DNA from: Peiella sedimenti
Lineage (GTDB): Bacteria > Pseudomonadota > Alphaproteobacteria > Caulobacterales > Caulobacteraceae
Length of the DNA stretch: 64,000 nt
Assembly (NCBI RefSeq): GCF_030504955.1
Contig: NZ_JAUKTR010000001.1
Span: 745,501 to 809,500, forward strand
Direction: 5' to 3'
Of the stretch, positions 1 to 9,646 are shown piece after piece. The notes beneath the pieces were generated by a model. The model was not told the DNA's origin. It saw nothing but the letters and a program-made list of their open reading frames with translations, and ran no database searches. Positions within the stretch are counted from its first letter, which is position 1; every line of letters starts with the position of its first letter. Made by a program: the position numbers and the translations under genes.

Positions 1-689
1 TAGACCTCGCCTTCGCGCCACGGGGCGAGGCCTGCGACCCACTGGGGATTGGTCGGCCCCTGGGTGCGCAGCGTCACCCCGTCCAGCCGCACCAGGGGGC
101 CGGATGCGATGCGGTAGGTGGGTGTCAGCGTATTGTCGGCGTGATCGACCACGACCCGGCGGGCGCCGGCGCTGGCGTCGGCATATCCCTGGCGTGTCAG
201 GACCGCGACGATGCGGCCCTCAGCGGCGACAACATCGGCGGCGCGGCCAGGCTCGCCGGGCTCAAGCTCAATGGCCTCCCTGGCGGCGGCGGCCGCCCCG
301 GCTTCAGGCGGCGGTTCCGTCCACTCGACCGCGGGGTCGGCGATCAGGAAGCGAGGGCCCGGCTGAACGTCGATGTAGGGGAGGGCGGGGTCCGCCTCGG
401 TGATGTCGGGCGTGACTGTCGAGGCGTAATAGCCTTCCGAGCGCAGGACGGCGGTGGCGTCCTCGGCGGCGGCGCGGGCGCGTCGGCGCGCCTGAAACCG
501 GTTGTCGGGCGCATCATCGGTCTCGCCGACAGCGTTTTCGATTCGCTCGCGCAGATCGTCGGGGAGTTCGCCCCGCACCTCGGCCTTGGGCGCAGCCACG
601 GCCGCCTGAGTCGACAGCGTCAACGCAGCCGACATCGCCGCCGTAAGCGCCGCGCGTCTCGTACGGATGGGTGCCCCCGATCGCCTCAT
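1..689 (-). CDS. TamA/Omp85-family outer membrane protein, N-terminal part
   Basis: The gene runs off the left edge; 229 codons are visible. Translation from the ATG at 689 gives a basic N-terminus, an Ala-rich hydrophobic signal peptide ending near residue 30 (AAVAAP), then POTRA-like text. Phrases such as LRSEGYYASTVTPDI, YIDVQPGPRF, LTRQGYADA and TPTYRIASGPLVRLDGV resemble the POTRA repeats of TamA, the outer-membrane half of the TamA-TamB complex that helps insert outer-membrane proteins. The beta-barrel would lie outside the window. A GGAG and an AAGGCGGG lie just upstream of the start. Family membership is inferred from remembered motif patterns; BamA is less likely because the protein seems to have few POTRA domains. 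Confidence 0.72.
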   Translation of the reverse strand, partial: MRRSGAPIRTRRAALTAAMSAALTLSTQAAVAAPKAEVRGELPDDLRERIENAVGETDDAPDNRFQARRRARAAAEDATAVLRSEGYYASTVTPDITEADPALPYIDVQPGPRFLIADPAVEWTEPPPEAGAAAAAREAIELEPGEPGRAADVVAAEGRIVAVLTRQGYADASAGARRVVVDHADNTLTPTYRIASGPLVRLDGVTLRTQGPTNPQWVAGLAPWREGEV

Positions 690-834
690 GCCCGCCTTCA
701 AGCTCCGCCCGGACGGGCGCCCTTAAGGTCCAGAACAGGCGGCGAGCTTGACGGTTCCACCGTACCCCGCCGCCCGGCCGCTGTTGGCCCAGGAAGCGGG
801 CCGGATCAAGGCGCGGCCGTTTCCCCGTCGGAAC

Positions 835-1098
835 TCAGTAGAAGAGGGTGTCGCTGTCCGGCTGAACGCTCTCGGCCGAATCGCGATCGGTCGGCAGTTC
901 GCGCTCCTGAGGGGGCGTATCCGTGGGAGCGGGAGCCGCCGATGCGTCCGCCTCAGCCTCGGTTCCTGCGGCGTCCAGACCGGCCTCGGCGGCCGTCGGC
1001 GGCACCTGCTCAGGCAGAGGGTCCATGTCGGCGGGCTCTTCGCAGGCGGCGACGCTCAGCATCATCGCGGCGGCGGCGGCCTTAAGGATCAGTCTCAT
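835..1098 (-). CDS. Small predicted lipoprotein, function unknown
   Basis: An 87-residue protein with a lipoprotein signal: MRLILKAAAAAMMLSVAAC, lipobox SVAAC with the acylated Cys at residue 19. The mature part is acidic and rich in Pro, Ala and Glu with no recognisable fold, so it is probably disordered. I chose the ATG at 1098 rather than the upstream TTG because GGGGAG sits 4-5 nt before it and the signal peptide starts cleanly there. It stands alone between the TamA-like gene and tRNA-Lys. Function not recognised. Confidence 0.6.
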   Translation of the reverse strand: MRLILKAAAAAMMLSVAACEEPADMDPLPEQVPPTAAEAGLDAAGTEAEADASAAPAPTDTPPQERELPTDRDSAESVQPDSDTLFY

Positions 1099-1270
1099 CG
1101 GGCTCCCCATCGGGCGTATGGCCAAGCTTTGTGGCCGGGGTGGAGATTGGCGCGGGACGCGCGCCGGTCAAGCGCACGGAGGGGCCGGCCGGTTCCAATC
1201 CCGTTCGGCGTTGCCGCAAAGCCGCTTGCGGCGACAGGGCCTCATCCCTATGGTCCGCGCCCGTCGCGGC

Positions 1271-1347
1271 GCGCCCCTAGCTCAGCCGGTTAGAGCACCT
1301 GACTTTTAATCAGGGGGTCCTGGGTTCGAGTCCCAGGGGGCGTACCA
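1271..1347 (+). tRNA. tRNA-Lys (anticodon UUU)
   Basis: A complete cloverleaf can be folded by eye. The acceptor stem GCGCCCC pairs with GGGGCGT, with a G-U at the first pair. The D arm contains AGCTCAGCCGGTTAGAGC, the anticodon stem is CCTGA/TCAGG around loop CTTTTAA (anticodon TTT), and the T arm is CTGGG-TTCGAGT-CCCAG. The discriminator base is A and the CCA end is encoded (1345-1347). No intron or extra variable arm. Confidence 0.97.
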
Positions 1348-1469
1348 ACTTTCAACGATTTAGCGACGTTGGTTGAAGCGCGGCCAGAGCTGCTCTTGCG
1401 GACGCCGATCCCCGAGACCGCTTCGGCGAAAGGACTCCGCTCAGGCCGCCGCATACGGTAGAAGGGCTT

Positions 1470-2072
1470 ATGTCCATGTATCGTCTGGCGCTTTCGGCCT
1501 GTCTCATCCTTGGCCTTGGAGCCTGCGCCTCAGGCCAGGCGGCTCGCGACGGCGCGGGTCAGGTGCAGGACGGCTTCGCTGACGCCGCCCTGGCTCCGCT
1601 CGAGGATCTGAACGTCCGGCGGGACGAGATTCCCATTGTGCTGCTGCAGGCCCAGGCCAATCCGTATGACCTGCGCAATATGGAGCGCTGCCAGGCCATC
1701 GCCCAGGAGGTGCGACGCCTCGACGACGCCCTGGGGCCGGACACGGATGAGCCGCCGTCGCCGGATGGGCGCATGATGAGCGAACGGGGGGCCGATGCGG
1801 CAGCCGATCTGACGCTGGACGCCATCCGCGGCACGACCACCGATCTGATTCCATTCCGCAGCTGGGTGCGCCGCCTGACTGGCGCTGAAGCGCACAGCCG
1901 TCTGATGCGCGAGTCGATCACCGCTGGACGCCAAAGGCGCTCGTTCCTCAAAGGGGTGGGCATGAGCCGCAATTGCGCGCCGCCCGCAGCGCCCAGCTGG
2001 TTCAATCCGGCGCCGGAACCGGCGCCCCCACCGCCACCGCCGCGTCAGTCGCGCCGTTCTGGCCGCAGATGA
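1470..2072 (+). CDS. Predicted lipoprotein, conserved-hypothetical type
   Basis: A 200-residue protein starting [19 protein letters not shown], with a lipobox LGAC at residues 16-19. The mature part contains [21 protein letters not shown], a stretch with [20 protein letters not shown], a basic segment, and a Pro-rich, Arg-rich tail ([14 protein letters not shown]). AGAAGGG precedes the ATG at 1470; an ATG at 1476 is an alternative. Its 3' end overlaps the 3' end of convergent tgt by 28 nt. No enzymatic motif; function unknown, probably anchored in the inner or outer membrane. Confidence 0.6.
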   Translation: MSMYRLALSACLILGLGACASGQAARDGAGQVQDGFADAALAPLEDLNVRRDEIPIVLLQAQANPYDLRNMERCQAIAQEVRRLDDALGPDTDEPPSPDGRMMSERGADAAADLTLDAIRGTTTDLIPFRSWVRRLTGAEAHSRLMRESITAGRQRRSFLKGVGMSRNCAPPAAPSWFNPAPEPAPPPPPPRQSRRSGRR

Positions 2073-3169
2073 CGCGCGGCGAAGTCTCGCCGGAAGGCCT
2101 CGAAACGTCCCTCCGAGATCGCGGCGCGCATGGCGGCAGTCAGGGCCTGGAAGAAGGCGATGTTGTGCCAGGATAGAAGCACCTGCCCCAGGATCTCGTC
2201 AGCGCGCACCAGGTGGTGAAGATAAGCTTTTGAATAATCGCGGCTGGCCGGGCAGGGGACATCGGCGTCGAGCGGCTCGTCGGCCTCGGCGAAGCGGGCG
2301 TTCTTCAGGTTGATGGGTCCGTCCCAGGTCCAGGCCTGGCCATGACGGCCCGAGCGCGTGGGCAGGACGCAGTCGAACATGTCGACGCCGCGCACCACCG
2401 CCTCCACCAGGTCGATGGGCTTGCCGACCCCCATCAGGTAGCGGGGCCGGTCGACGGGCAGCAGGGGGGCGGAAAACTCCAGCGTCTCGCACATGGCCTG
2501 ATGGCCCTCGCCCACGGCCAGGCCGCCGATGGCGTAGCCGTCAAAGCCGGTCTCCAGAAGGCGATCGGTGCTCTCTCGGCGCAGGTCCTCGAAGGTGGAG
2601 CCCTGCTGGATTCCGAAAAGGGCCTGGGTATCGCGCGCGCCGAAGGCGGCCTTTGATCGCGCGCCCCAGCGGGCCGACAGCTCCATGGCCTGACGCGCCC
2701 GGTCCTTCTCGGCAGGCCAGGAGACACACTCGTCCAGCTGCATGACGATGTCCGAGCTCAGCAGGTCGGCCTGGATCTCGATGGAGCGTTCGGGCGACAG
2801 GGCGTGGCGCGAGCCGTCGATATGGCTGGCGAAGGTGACGGCCTCCTCGCGCACCTTGGAGATGCCCGACAGGCTCATGACCTGAAACCCGCCGGAGTCC
2901 GTCAGGATCGGCCCCTCCCAGCGCATGAACCGGTGCAGACCGCCCAGCCGCGCGATGCGCTCGGCGGTGGGGCGCAGCATCAGGTGATAGGTGTTGCCGA
3001 GAATGATGTCGGCGCCGGCCTGGCGCACCTGATCGACCGTCAGGGCCTTGACCGTCCCGGCCGTGCCCACAGGCATGAAGGCGGGGGTGCGGATGTCGCC
3101 TCGCGGCGTTTTCAGCACCCCGGTGCGCGCCTGTCCGTCCGCAGCGGCTATGTGAAAGGGGAAGGTCAT
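2045..3169 (-). CDS. tgt: Queuine tRNA-guanine transglycosylase
   Basis: A 374-residue TGT. It exchanges the anticodon guanine-34 of GUN tRNAs for preQ1, the base-exchange step of queuosine synthesis. Visible family motifs are the substrate Asp in [13 protein letters not shown], the pocket GIQQGS and AIGGLAVGE, and the nucleophile Asp in FDCVLPTR, followed by [10 protein letters not shown]. The C-terminal zinc site is odd: bacterial TGT has CxCxxC plus a distant His, but here the segment reads [19 protein letters not shown], so only the middle Cys and the His in LSWHN remain. It is the last gene of an operon with queA and a nucleotidyltransferase; its ATG overlaps the upstream stop (ATGA). 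Confidence 0.95.
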   Translation of the reverse strand: MTFPFHIAAADGQARTGVLKTPRGDIRTPAFMPVGTAGTVKALTVDQVRQAGADIILGNTYHLMLRPTAERIARLGGLHRFMRWEGPILTDSGGFQVMSLSGISKVREEAVTFASHIDGSRHALSPERSIEIQADLLSSDIVMQLDECVSWPAEKDRARQAMELSARWGARSKAAFGARDTQALFGIQQGSTFEDLRRESTDRLLETGFDGYAIGGLAVGEGHQAMCETLEFSAPLLPVDRPRYLMGVGKPIDLVEAVVRGVDMFDCVLPTRSGRHGQAWTWDGPINLKNARFAEADEPLDADVPCPASRDYSKAYLHHLVRADEILGQVLLSWHNIAFFQALTAAMRAAISEGRFEAFRRDFAARHLRPERRD

Positions 3170-3635
3170 CGGCGGATCAGGGCCTCAAGACGCTCTGCGC
3201 GCTCCAAATCCTTGGGCCGACCGAACAGGCGGCAGGTGTCGATCTGTTCCTCCACCGAGGGGATGAAAACGACCGCGCCCTCCAATTTGATCGGAATGCG
3301 ACTTTCGAAAGTCACCCGGGTCCACTCGACGCCAGCGCGCACATCCATTTCGGCCATGACGTCCACGGGTACGGGCGTGGTCAGAATCTGGCCGAAGACC
3401 TGCGAGCGGAACAGACCCTCGCCGGGGTCCTCCGACACTTGGCCATGCAGCGCGCGGATCAGGGTGTGGGCGTTGCGCGCGCTGGCCAGCACATCGACGT
3501 CCGGAACGTGGGGCTCGTTCAAACCCGCCAGCGCCATGGCCGCGCCGCCATAGATCCACCACGGATCGCGAAGCTCGCTCGCGGTCGAGGCGATGACGCC
3601 CAGCGTCGCCACCAGCGGCTCTGGCAGTCGGCCGC

Positions 3636-3639
<4 letters not shown>
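3166..3639 (-). CDS. Nucleotidyltransferase-like protein between queA and tgt
   Basis: A 157-residue protein read from a GTG at 3639 that overlaps the queA stop (GTGA); its own stop overlaps the tgt start (ATGA), so all three genes are probably translationally coupled. The sequence [12 protein letters not shown] followed by PDVDVLAS (residues 29-52) matches the GG...DxD active-site signature of minimal (MNT/KNTase-type) nucleotidyltransferases, with a possible third acidic residue in [12 protein letters not shown]. The rest is alpha/beta with [22 protein letters not shown] near the end. I do not know a queuosine enzyme of this type. A role in tRNA modification is inferred only from operon position; a stand-alone antitoxin-like MNT is an alternative. 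Confidence 0.7.
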
Positions 3640-4709
<1,070 letters not shown>

Positions 4710-4826
4710 GGGGTCCCGCCAATGGGGGAGGGCGGAGCGGACGTCAATCCGCAAGGGCTGGCCCAGTCTCGGGGCTGGACGGGAGCTTCGCCATGCGGCT
4801 TGATCGCTGGGTTCAGGAGAGTCCGC

Positions 4827-5783
4827 ATGATCGCCCGCCTTATCCGCCCCCTTGCCTTCGCCGCCTTGGCTCTAGCGGCCGGTTGCGCCACGCCCGTCTT
4901 CGCCCCGGATGATCCGGGCGAGCGGCTGATGAACGATGTGCGCGCCCTGTCCTCTGACCGCTATCAGGGTCGCGCCACCGGCACGGTCGGCGGCGCCCTG
5001 GCGCAAGCCTGGGTCCAGCGCCGCATGGAGCAGGCGGGCCTGCAACCTGGCCCGCAGGGCTGGCGACAGACCTTCATCACCCGTGACCGCGCCAACACCG
5101 AGGTCACGGGCATCAATCTGGTTGGCGTTCTGCCGGGCTCAGGCGGTCCTGACGCGCCATGGATCGTGCTGTCGGCCCACTACGACCATGTCGGGGTCCG
5201 CAACGGTCAGATCTACAATGGGGCCGATGACAACGCCTCCGGCGTGGCCGCCACGCTGGAGCTGACGCGGCGGTTCCGCGAGCGGCCGCTGCGTCATAAC
5301 CTGATGGTGCTGTTCCCTGACGCTGAGGAGCTGGGCCTGAGGGGCGCGCGCCATTTCGTGGCGAATGCGCCCGTGCCCGTGGAGAACATGGCGCTGAACG
5401 TCAATCTGGACATGGTCGCGCGGGGCGACAACGGCATCTACTGGGTGGTCGGAACCTATCAGTGGCCGGTGCTGCGCCCCGTGATCGAGGCCCTGCCGGT
5501 CAATGCTCCGGTGACCATCCGCTTCGGCCACGACACACCCCAGGACACGGGGGCCAACGACTGGATCAACCGGGCCGATCAGGCCGCCTTCCTGGACGCG
5601 GGGGTGCCGTCGCTGTTCTTCAGCGTCGATGACCATATGGACTACCACCAGCCTGCGGATGATCCGGAGAAGATCCCGGTGGACTTCTTCGTGGAGGGCG
5701 TCCGCATCACGGAGGCCACGATCCGGGCGCTCGACGCTGATCCAGCCCTGCTGGCCCGCGCCCGCGCCGAGCGGAGGCGCTGA
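4827..5783 (+). CDS. M28-family zinc aminopeptidase, predicted lipoprotein
   Basis: A 318-residue M28 peptidase exported as a lipoprotein: signal [20 protein letters not shown], acylated Cys at 20. The two-zinc site can be read in order: His118 in SAHYDHVG, Asp134 in GADDNASGV, Glu167/168 in [11 protein letters not shown], Asp195 in [10 protein letters not shown] and His274 in [11 protein letters not shown]. Such enzymes trim N-terminal residues from peptides in the periplasm; the substrate here is unknown. CAGGAGA precedes the ATG at 4827. Its stop overlaps the start of the next lipoprotein gene (TGATG), so the two are probably co-translated. Confidence 0.92.
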   Translation: MIARLIRPLAFAALALAAGCATPVFAPDDPGERLMNDVRALSSDRYQGRATGTVGGALAQAWVQRRMEQAGLQPGPQGWRQTFITRDRANTEVTGINLVGVLPGSGGPDAPWIVLSAHYDHVGVRNGQIYNGADDNASGVAATLELTRRFRERPLRHNLMVLFPDAEELGLRGARHFVANAPVPVENMALNVNLDMVARGDNGIYWVVGTYQWPVLRPVIEALPVNAPVTIRFGHDTPQDTGANDWINRADQAAFLDAGVPSLFFSVDDHMDYHQPADDPEKIPVDFFVEGVRITEATIRALDADPALLARARAERRR

Positions 5784-6361
5784 TGCGAAGGGTTATCCTT
5801 GCCGCTGGACTAGCGGCGCTGGCCCTGGCCGCCTGCGAGGAGCGCCGCCCGCCGCAACCTGGCGAGACGCCGGCGCCTGAGGCGCCGCGCGCGCCCAGCC
5901 TGAACGGCTTCGCCTACAGCGCCTCGGGCGACATCTCAGGCTTCTTCCTGCCGGTGTCGGACGTGGTTATCGGCGATCAGGCGTTGGATCACCTGTTCAT
6001 CGGTCGCGCCTCGGACTTCAGCGACTGGCAGGGCGGCCAGCGCAGCGACACCTTCGCGCCCATCATGTTCGAGTTCGAGGATCGGGCGTCCGAGCTTGTG
6101 ACGAACGAGATGGGACAGGAGGTGCGCACGAACCGGCCGCGCGTTCTGCCTGACGCCTACGCCGTGTCCGACGACGCGATCCGCTTCACCGGGCAGCACC
6201 CGACGCTGGGCGTGGTCAGCTTCGAAGGCCGTCTCGACACGGACGCCCTCAATCAGGCCCGGCGGGCCATCGGCTCGAGCCAGACTGTTCTGACCGGCGC
6301 CCTGAGGGTCGGCGAGCGCACCTTTGAGGGGCAGTCCTTCGTCTGGTACGGCGGGGACTGA
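5783..6361 (+). CDS. Predicted lipoprotein of unknown function
   Basis: A 192-residue protein with a lipoprotein signal ([18 protein letters not shown], Cys18), a Pro-rich linker (PPQPGETPAPEAPRAP) and a domain with many short beta-like segments: GFAYSASGDISGFFLP, LFIGRASDFSDWQGGQ, FAPIMFEFEDR, QTVLTGALRVGERTFEG. Its ATG shares bases with the M28 peptidase stop, so both proteins are likely made together and act at the same membrane. I do not recognise the family. Confidence 0.65.
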   Translation: MRRVILAAGLAALALAACEERRPPQPGETPAPEAPRAPSLNGFAYSASGDISGFFLPVSDVVIGDQALDHLFIGRASDFSDWQGGQRSDTFAPIMFEFEDRASELVTNEMGQEVRTNRPRVLPDAYAVSDDAIRFTGQHPTLGVVSFEGRLDTDALNQARRAIGSSQTVLTGALRVGERTFEGQSFVWYGGD

Positions 6362-6367
6362 TCAGGA

Positions 6368-6943
6368 TCAGGCGCTGAGCTGATTTAGCTCGCGGCGGAT
6401 GTTGGCGCGAGCCTGACGGCCCAGCCGCCGCTCCCACTCGGGGTCGGGAAACAGGGGCGCCGCCTCGAAAAACCGGCGCATGACTGCGGCGCGGCCGGCG
6501 CGATAGGCTGCGTCCGGGACATGAGCGTATTCCTTGCGTATGGCGCCGGCGTAGGCGTCATAGTCTGCGGGGCGCGCCCCCAGGATCGAGAGGTCAATGG
6601 AGACGAGGCGCGCGCCCAGCCGGTCCTCCGGCCTTACCGAGTGCCCGGCCGTCAGCAGGATCAGCCGTTCGATCTCGGCGATGTCGGCGGCCGAGACGCC
6701 CTCGGCGGTCAGCGCCGATCTCGCGAGCCGGGCGCTCTCGGCCTCATTGTCATTCCGCGCCGGAACGTAGACGGCGTCGTGAAACCAGAGGGCGGCGTCC
6801 AGTAGAGCCCGCTCGTGCGCCGCCAGATCCTCGCACGCCTCGAGCTGGGCCAGGCAGTCCCGAACGTGGGTCAGCGTATGATAGACCCGATGCGGCTCGC
6901 GGTACCTGGCGATCAGAGCGTCGCGGACCGCATCGGAGATCAC
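6368..6943 (-). CDS. HD-superfamily predicted metal-dependent phosphohydrolase
   Basis: A 191-residue protein of the COG4339 type. HD-fold metal ligands are visible: His22/His26 in YHTLTHVRDCL, the HD pair at 55-56 in ALWFHDAVY, and Asp in VSIDLSILG. The segment VPARNDNEAESARLARSAL is typical of the family. The substrate is not known. The start is a GTG at 6943, four bases after the cyclophilin stop; no ATG occurs before the conserved region. It is probably co-transcribed with ppi and converges on the upstream lipoprotein gene. Confidence 0.85.
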   Translation of the reverse strand: MISDAVRDALIARYREPHRVYHTLTHVRDCLAQLEACEDLAAHERALLDAALWFHDAVYVPARNDNEAESARLARSALTAEGVSAADIAEIERLILLTAGHSVRPEDRLGARLVSIDLSILGARPADYDAYAGAIRKEYAHVPDAAYRAGRAAVMRRFFEAAPLFPDPEWERRLGRQARANIRRELNQLSA

Positions 6944-6947
6944 AGGA

Positions 6948-7415
<468 letters not shown>

Positions 7416-7567
7416 GAGGCGCTCCTCTCTAATGGGGACGGGCGGCTTCTAGCTTGCGCGCGCCCTTCCGGAAAGACGCAAGGTCTCGCTCCAAGCCGCA
7501 GCGTCGTCACGCGGCGCTGGACGCTGCGAGCGGAGGTCGCCCTCTGGCGCCCCGCGTCCGCGAGTAT

Positions 7568-8350
7568 CTAACCCAGCAACGCTCTTACCTGTGTCTGGAG
7601 CCGGGCGTCGCCCGTGGCGAGGATCTGGCCCGGGCCGCAGTCGGCGCTGATCCATCCCTCGACTTGGCCTCCCGCGCCCTCGATGAGCGGTTTGTGCGCG
7701 GCCCAGTCCCACAGCTTGAGGCCGGACTCCAGCACCACGTCAATCTGTCCGGCGGCCAGCATGGCGTAGGCGTAGGCGTCGCAGCCCAGGCGGGCCAGGC
7801 GTGCGGACTGGCGCAGGCCCCGCCAGGCCGCCGCCTCCTCGTCTGCGAAGAGGGCCGGGTCGGTGGTCGAGATGGTGGCGTCGGCGAGGGTGGGGCAGGG
7901 GCGCGTGCGGAGCGTCCGGTCGGGCTGGCCCGGCCGCACAAGACGCGAGGCTGACCGCGTTCCGACAAACGTCTCCTGCAGGTAGGGCTGCGCTACGACG
8001 CCGAGCACAGGCTCCCCCTCGCGCATGAGGGCGATCAGGGTCGTCCAGAGGGGGAGGCCCGCGATGTAGGCGCGCGTGCCGTCAATGGGGTCGAGCACCC
8101 AGACCCAGTCGGCGTGTGGACGATCCTCGCCGTACTCCTCTCCAATGACCCCATGATCCGGAAAGCGATTAGCGATCGCCCGGCGCAAGGCGGCCTCGGC
8201 CCCTCGGTCGGCGGCGGTCACGGGGTCGAAGGCCCTTTGGGCGCCCTTGTCGACGATCGCGATCTCCTGCCGGAAGGGCGGCAGGGTCTCGGTCGCGGCG
8301 ACGGCGACCAACTCCAGAGCGAAGGCTTCGAATGCGGTGAGAGAAGACAT
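7568..8350 (-). CDS. hisN: Histidinol-phosphatase, inositol-monophosphatase family
   Basis: A 260-residue IMPase-fold phosphatase. The metal-site motifs are GEEYG (70-74), DPIDGTRAYIAG (87-98), GCDAYAYAMLAAGQIDVV and LWDWAAHKPLIEGAGG. This subgroup includes the histidinol-phosphatase of actinobacteria and alphaproteobacteria. The assignment is supported by context: it is divergent from a full his operon that contains hisB without the phosphatase domain, so a separate enzyme is needed here. Other IMPase substrates (inositol phosphate, CysQ-type nucleotides) remain possible. Confidence 0.85.
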   Translation of the reverse strand: MSSLTAFEAFALELVAVAATETLPPFRQEIAIVDKGAQRAFDPVTAADRGAEAALRRAIANRFPDHGVIGEEYGEDRPHADWVWVLDPIDGTRAYIAGLPLWTTLIALMREGEPVLGVVAQPYLQETFVGTRSASRLVRPGQPDRTLRTRPCPTLADATISTTDPALFADEEAAAWRGLRQSARLARLGCDAYAYAMLAAGQIDVVLESGLKLWDWAAHKPLIEGAGGQVEGWISADCGPGQILATGDARLQTQVRALLG

Positions 8351-8403
8351 GTGCCGTGTCTAGCCATGGGCGTAGGGCTGAGCCAGCGGGATTGCCGAAA
8401 AGG

Positions 8404-8434
8404 CGTTGACAGCGTTTCAACGTAGTAATACAGC
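8404..8434 (+). promoter_or_regulatory. Candidate his promoter with overlapping inverted repeat
   Basis: TTGACA (8406-8411) is a perfect -35 hexamer, with TACAGC after a 17-nt spacer as a weak -10. A perfect inverted repeat, CGTTGA (8404-8409) and TCAACG (8417-8422) with a 7-nt spacer, lies over the -35. It sits 20 nt before yerC in the 91-nt divergent region shared with hisN. I infer an operator, possibly for YerC itself; no binding data. Confidence 0.45.
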
Positions 8435-8441
8435 GGCACGC

Positions 8442-8741
8442 ATGACGACCGATCTTTCCTCTGCCGAGGCGCGGCTGCACGCCGCAATCCTCTCGCTAGA
8501 AACTCCAGCGGAGGTGCGCGACTTTCTGGCAGACCTGTGTACGCCTTCCGAGGTTCGCGCCTTCATCGAGCGGCTGGAGGTGGCGCGGCTGTTGGACCAA
8601 GGCGAGCTGTCCTATCGCCAGATCGCAGAACAGGCCGGGGCCAGCACCACGACCGTGGTCCGTGTGGCGCGGTTCCTGAGGGAGATGCCCTTCCAAGGCT
8701 ACCGCCGCGCGCTCGACCGGTTGAAGGGAACCGGAAAGTGA
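8442..8741 (+). CDS. YerC/TrpR-family regulator, first gene of the his operon
   Basis: A 99-residue TrpR-fold protein (YerC/YecD family). It has CTPSEVRAFIERLEVARLL followed by the helix-turn-helix GELSYRQIAEQAGASTTTVVRVARFL, the conserved pattern in this family. Members next to his genes in Firmicutes have been described as a histidine repressor (HisR), from memory. Here the gene is the first of the his operon and overlaps hisG by 4 nt (GTGA), which supports the same job. I chose the ATG at 8442; a longer reading frame from 8406 would run through the promoter-like sequence. Confidence 0.85.
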   Translation: MTTDLSSAEARLHAAILSLETPAEVRDFLADLCTPSEVRAFIERLEVARLLDQGELSYRQIAEQAGASTTTVVRVARFLREMPFQGYRRALDRLKGTGK

Positions 8742-9640
8742 GTGGTTCCGTGTCTGTCCCCGAGAACCGCCTTCGCATCGCCGTTCAGAAGAACGGGCGG
8801 CTGGCCGAACGCAGCCTTGATCTGATGCGGGAAGCGGGCCTGCGCGTCATGAAGGGCGCCAACGACCTGCTCTACCGGATTGAAAACCACCCGATCGACG
8901 TCCTGCGCGTGCGCGACGACGACATTACGACCTTTGTGGCCGATGGGGTCTGCGATCTGGGCGTCATCGGGCTGAACGTGCTCGAGGAGCATGCGGCGCG
9001 GCGCAACGGCCCGAGGCCAGAGGTTGTGATGCGGCTGGGGTTTGGGCGCTGCGCCCTGAAGATCGCGGCGCCGGCGGAGGCGACCTGGCAGGGCCCTGAG
9101 GCTTTGGCGGGCAGGCGTATCGCCACCTCCTATCCGGGCGTGCTCCAGTCCTGGCTGCGCGAGCGGAATATCGAGGCGGAGGTGGTCGAACTGCACGGCG
9201 CCGTTGAGGTCGCGCCCCGCCTGAAGGTGGCCCACGCCATCTGCGATCTGGTGTCCACCGGAGCGACGCTTGAGGCCAACGGCCTGAAGGCGGTCGAGAC
9301 GGTGTTGGAAAGCGAGGCCGTGCTCGTGCGGGCCCCCGGCGGGCCGCCGGAAGCCCACCAGCATCTGGCGGACGTGCTGACGGACCGGCTGCGGGGCGTC
9401 GTGGCGGCCCAGGGCGCCAAGTACATCATGCTGAACGCTCCGCGCAGTTCGCTGGATCGCATCACGCGGCTGCTGCCGGGCGCCGGCGCGCCGACCATCA
9501 CACCGCTGGCGGGGGCGAACGACGCCGTCGCGGTGCACGCTGTCTGCCAGGAGAACGTCTTCTGGGAGACCCTGGAAGGTCTGAAGGGGGCGGGCGCTTC
9601 CGCCATCCTCGTCCTGCCGATCGAGAAGATGATGATGTAG
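8738..9640 (+). CDS. hisG: ATP phosphoribosyltransferase, long form
   Basis: A 300-residue HisG, which starts histidine synthesis by joining ATP and PRPP. The length and C-terminal part (GAGAPTITPLAG through ASAILVLPIEKMMM) fit the long form with an ACT-like regulatory domain, so no HisZ partner is needed. Core motifs are RIAVQKNGRLAERSLDL, DLGVIGLNVLEE, ATSYPGVL and AICDLVSTGATLEANGL. The start is the GTG at 8738, sharing GTGA with the yerC stop. The long form is usual in enteric bacteria, whereas many alphaproteobacteria use short HisG plus HisZ. Confidence 0.96.
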   Translation: MSGSVSVPENRLRIAVQKNGRLAERSLDLMREAGLRVMKGANDLLYRIENHPIDVLRVRDDDITTFVADGVCDLGVIGLNVLEEHAARRNGPRPEVVMRLGFGRCALKIAAPAEATWQGPEALAGRRIATSYPGVLQSWLRERNIEAEVVELHGAVEVAPRLKVAHAICDLVSTGATLEANGLKAVETVLESEAVLVRAPGGPPEAHQHLADVLTDRLRGVVAAQGAKYIMLNAPRSSLDRITRLLPGAGAPTITPLAGANDAVAVHAVCQENVFWETLEGLKGAGASAILVLPIEKMMM

Positions 9641-9646
9641 GCCCAG

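Noticed and set aside
141..1085. A 314-codon plus-strand frame over the left edge
   Set aside because: It opposes the TamA-like gene and the small lipoprotein, which have signal peptides, ribosome sites and family text; the frame itself is Arg-rich noise.
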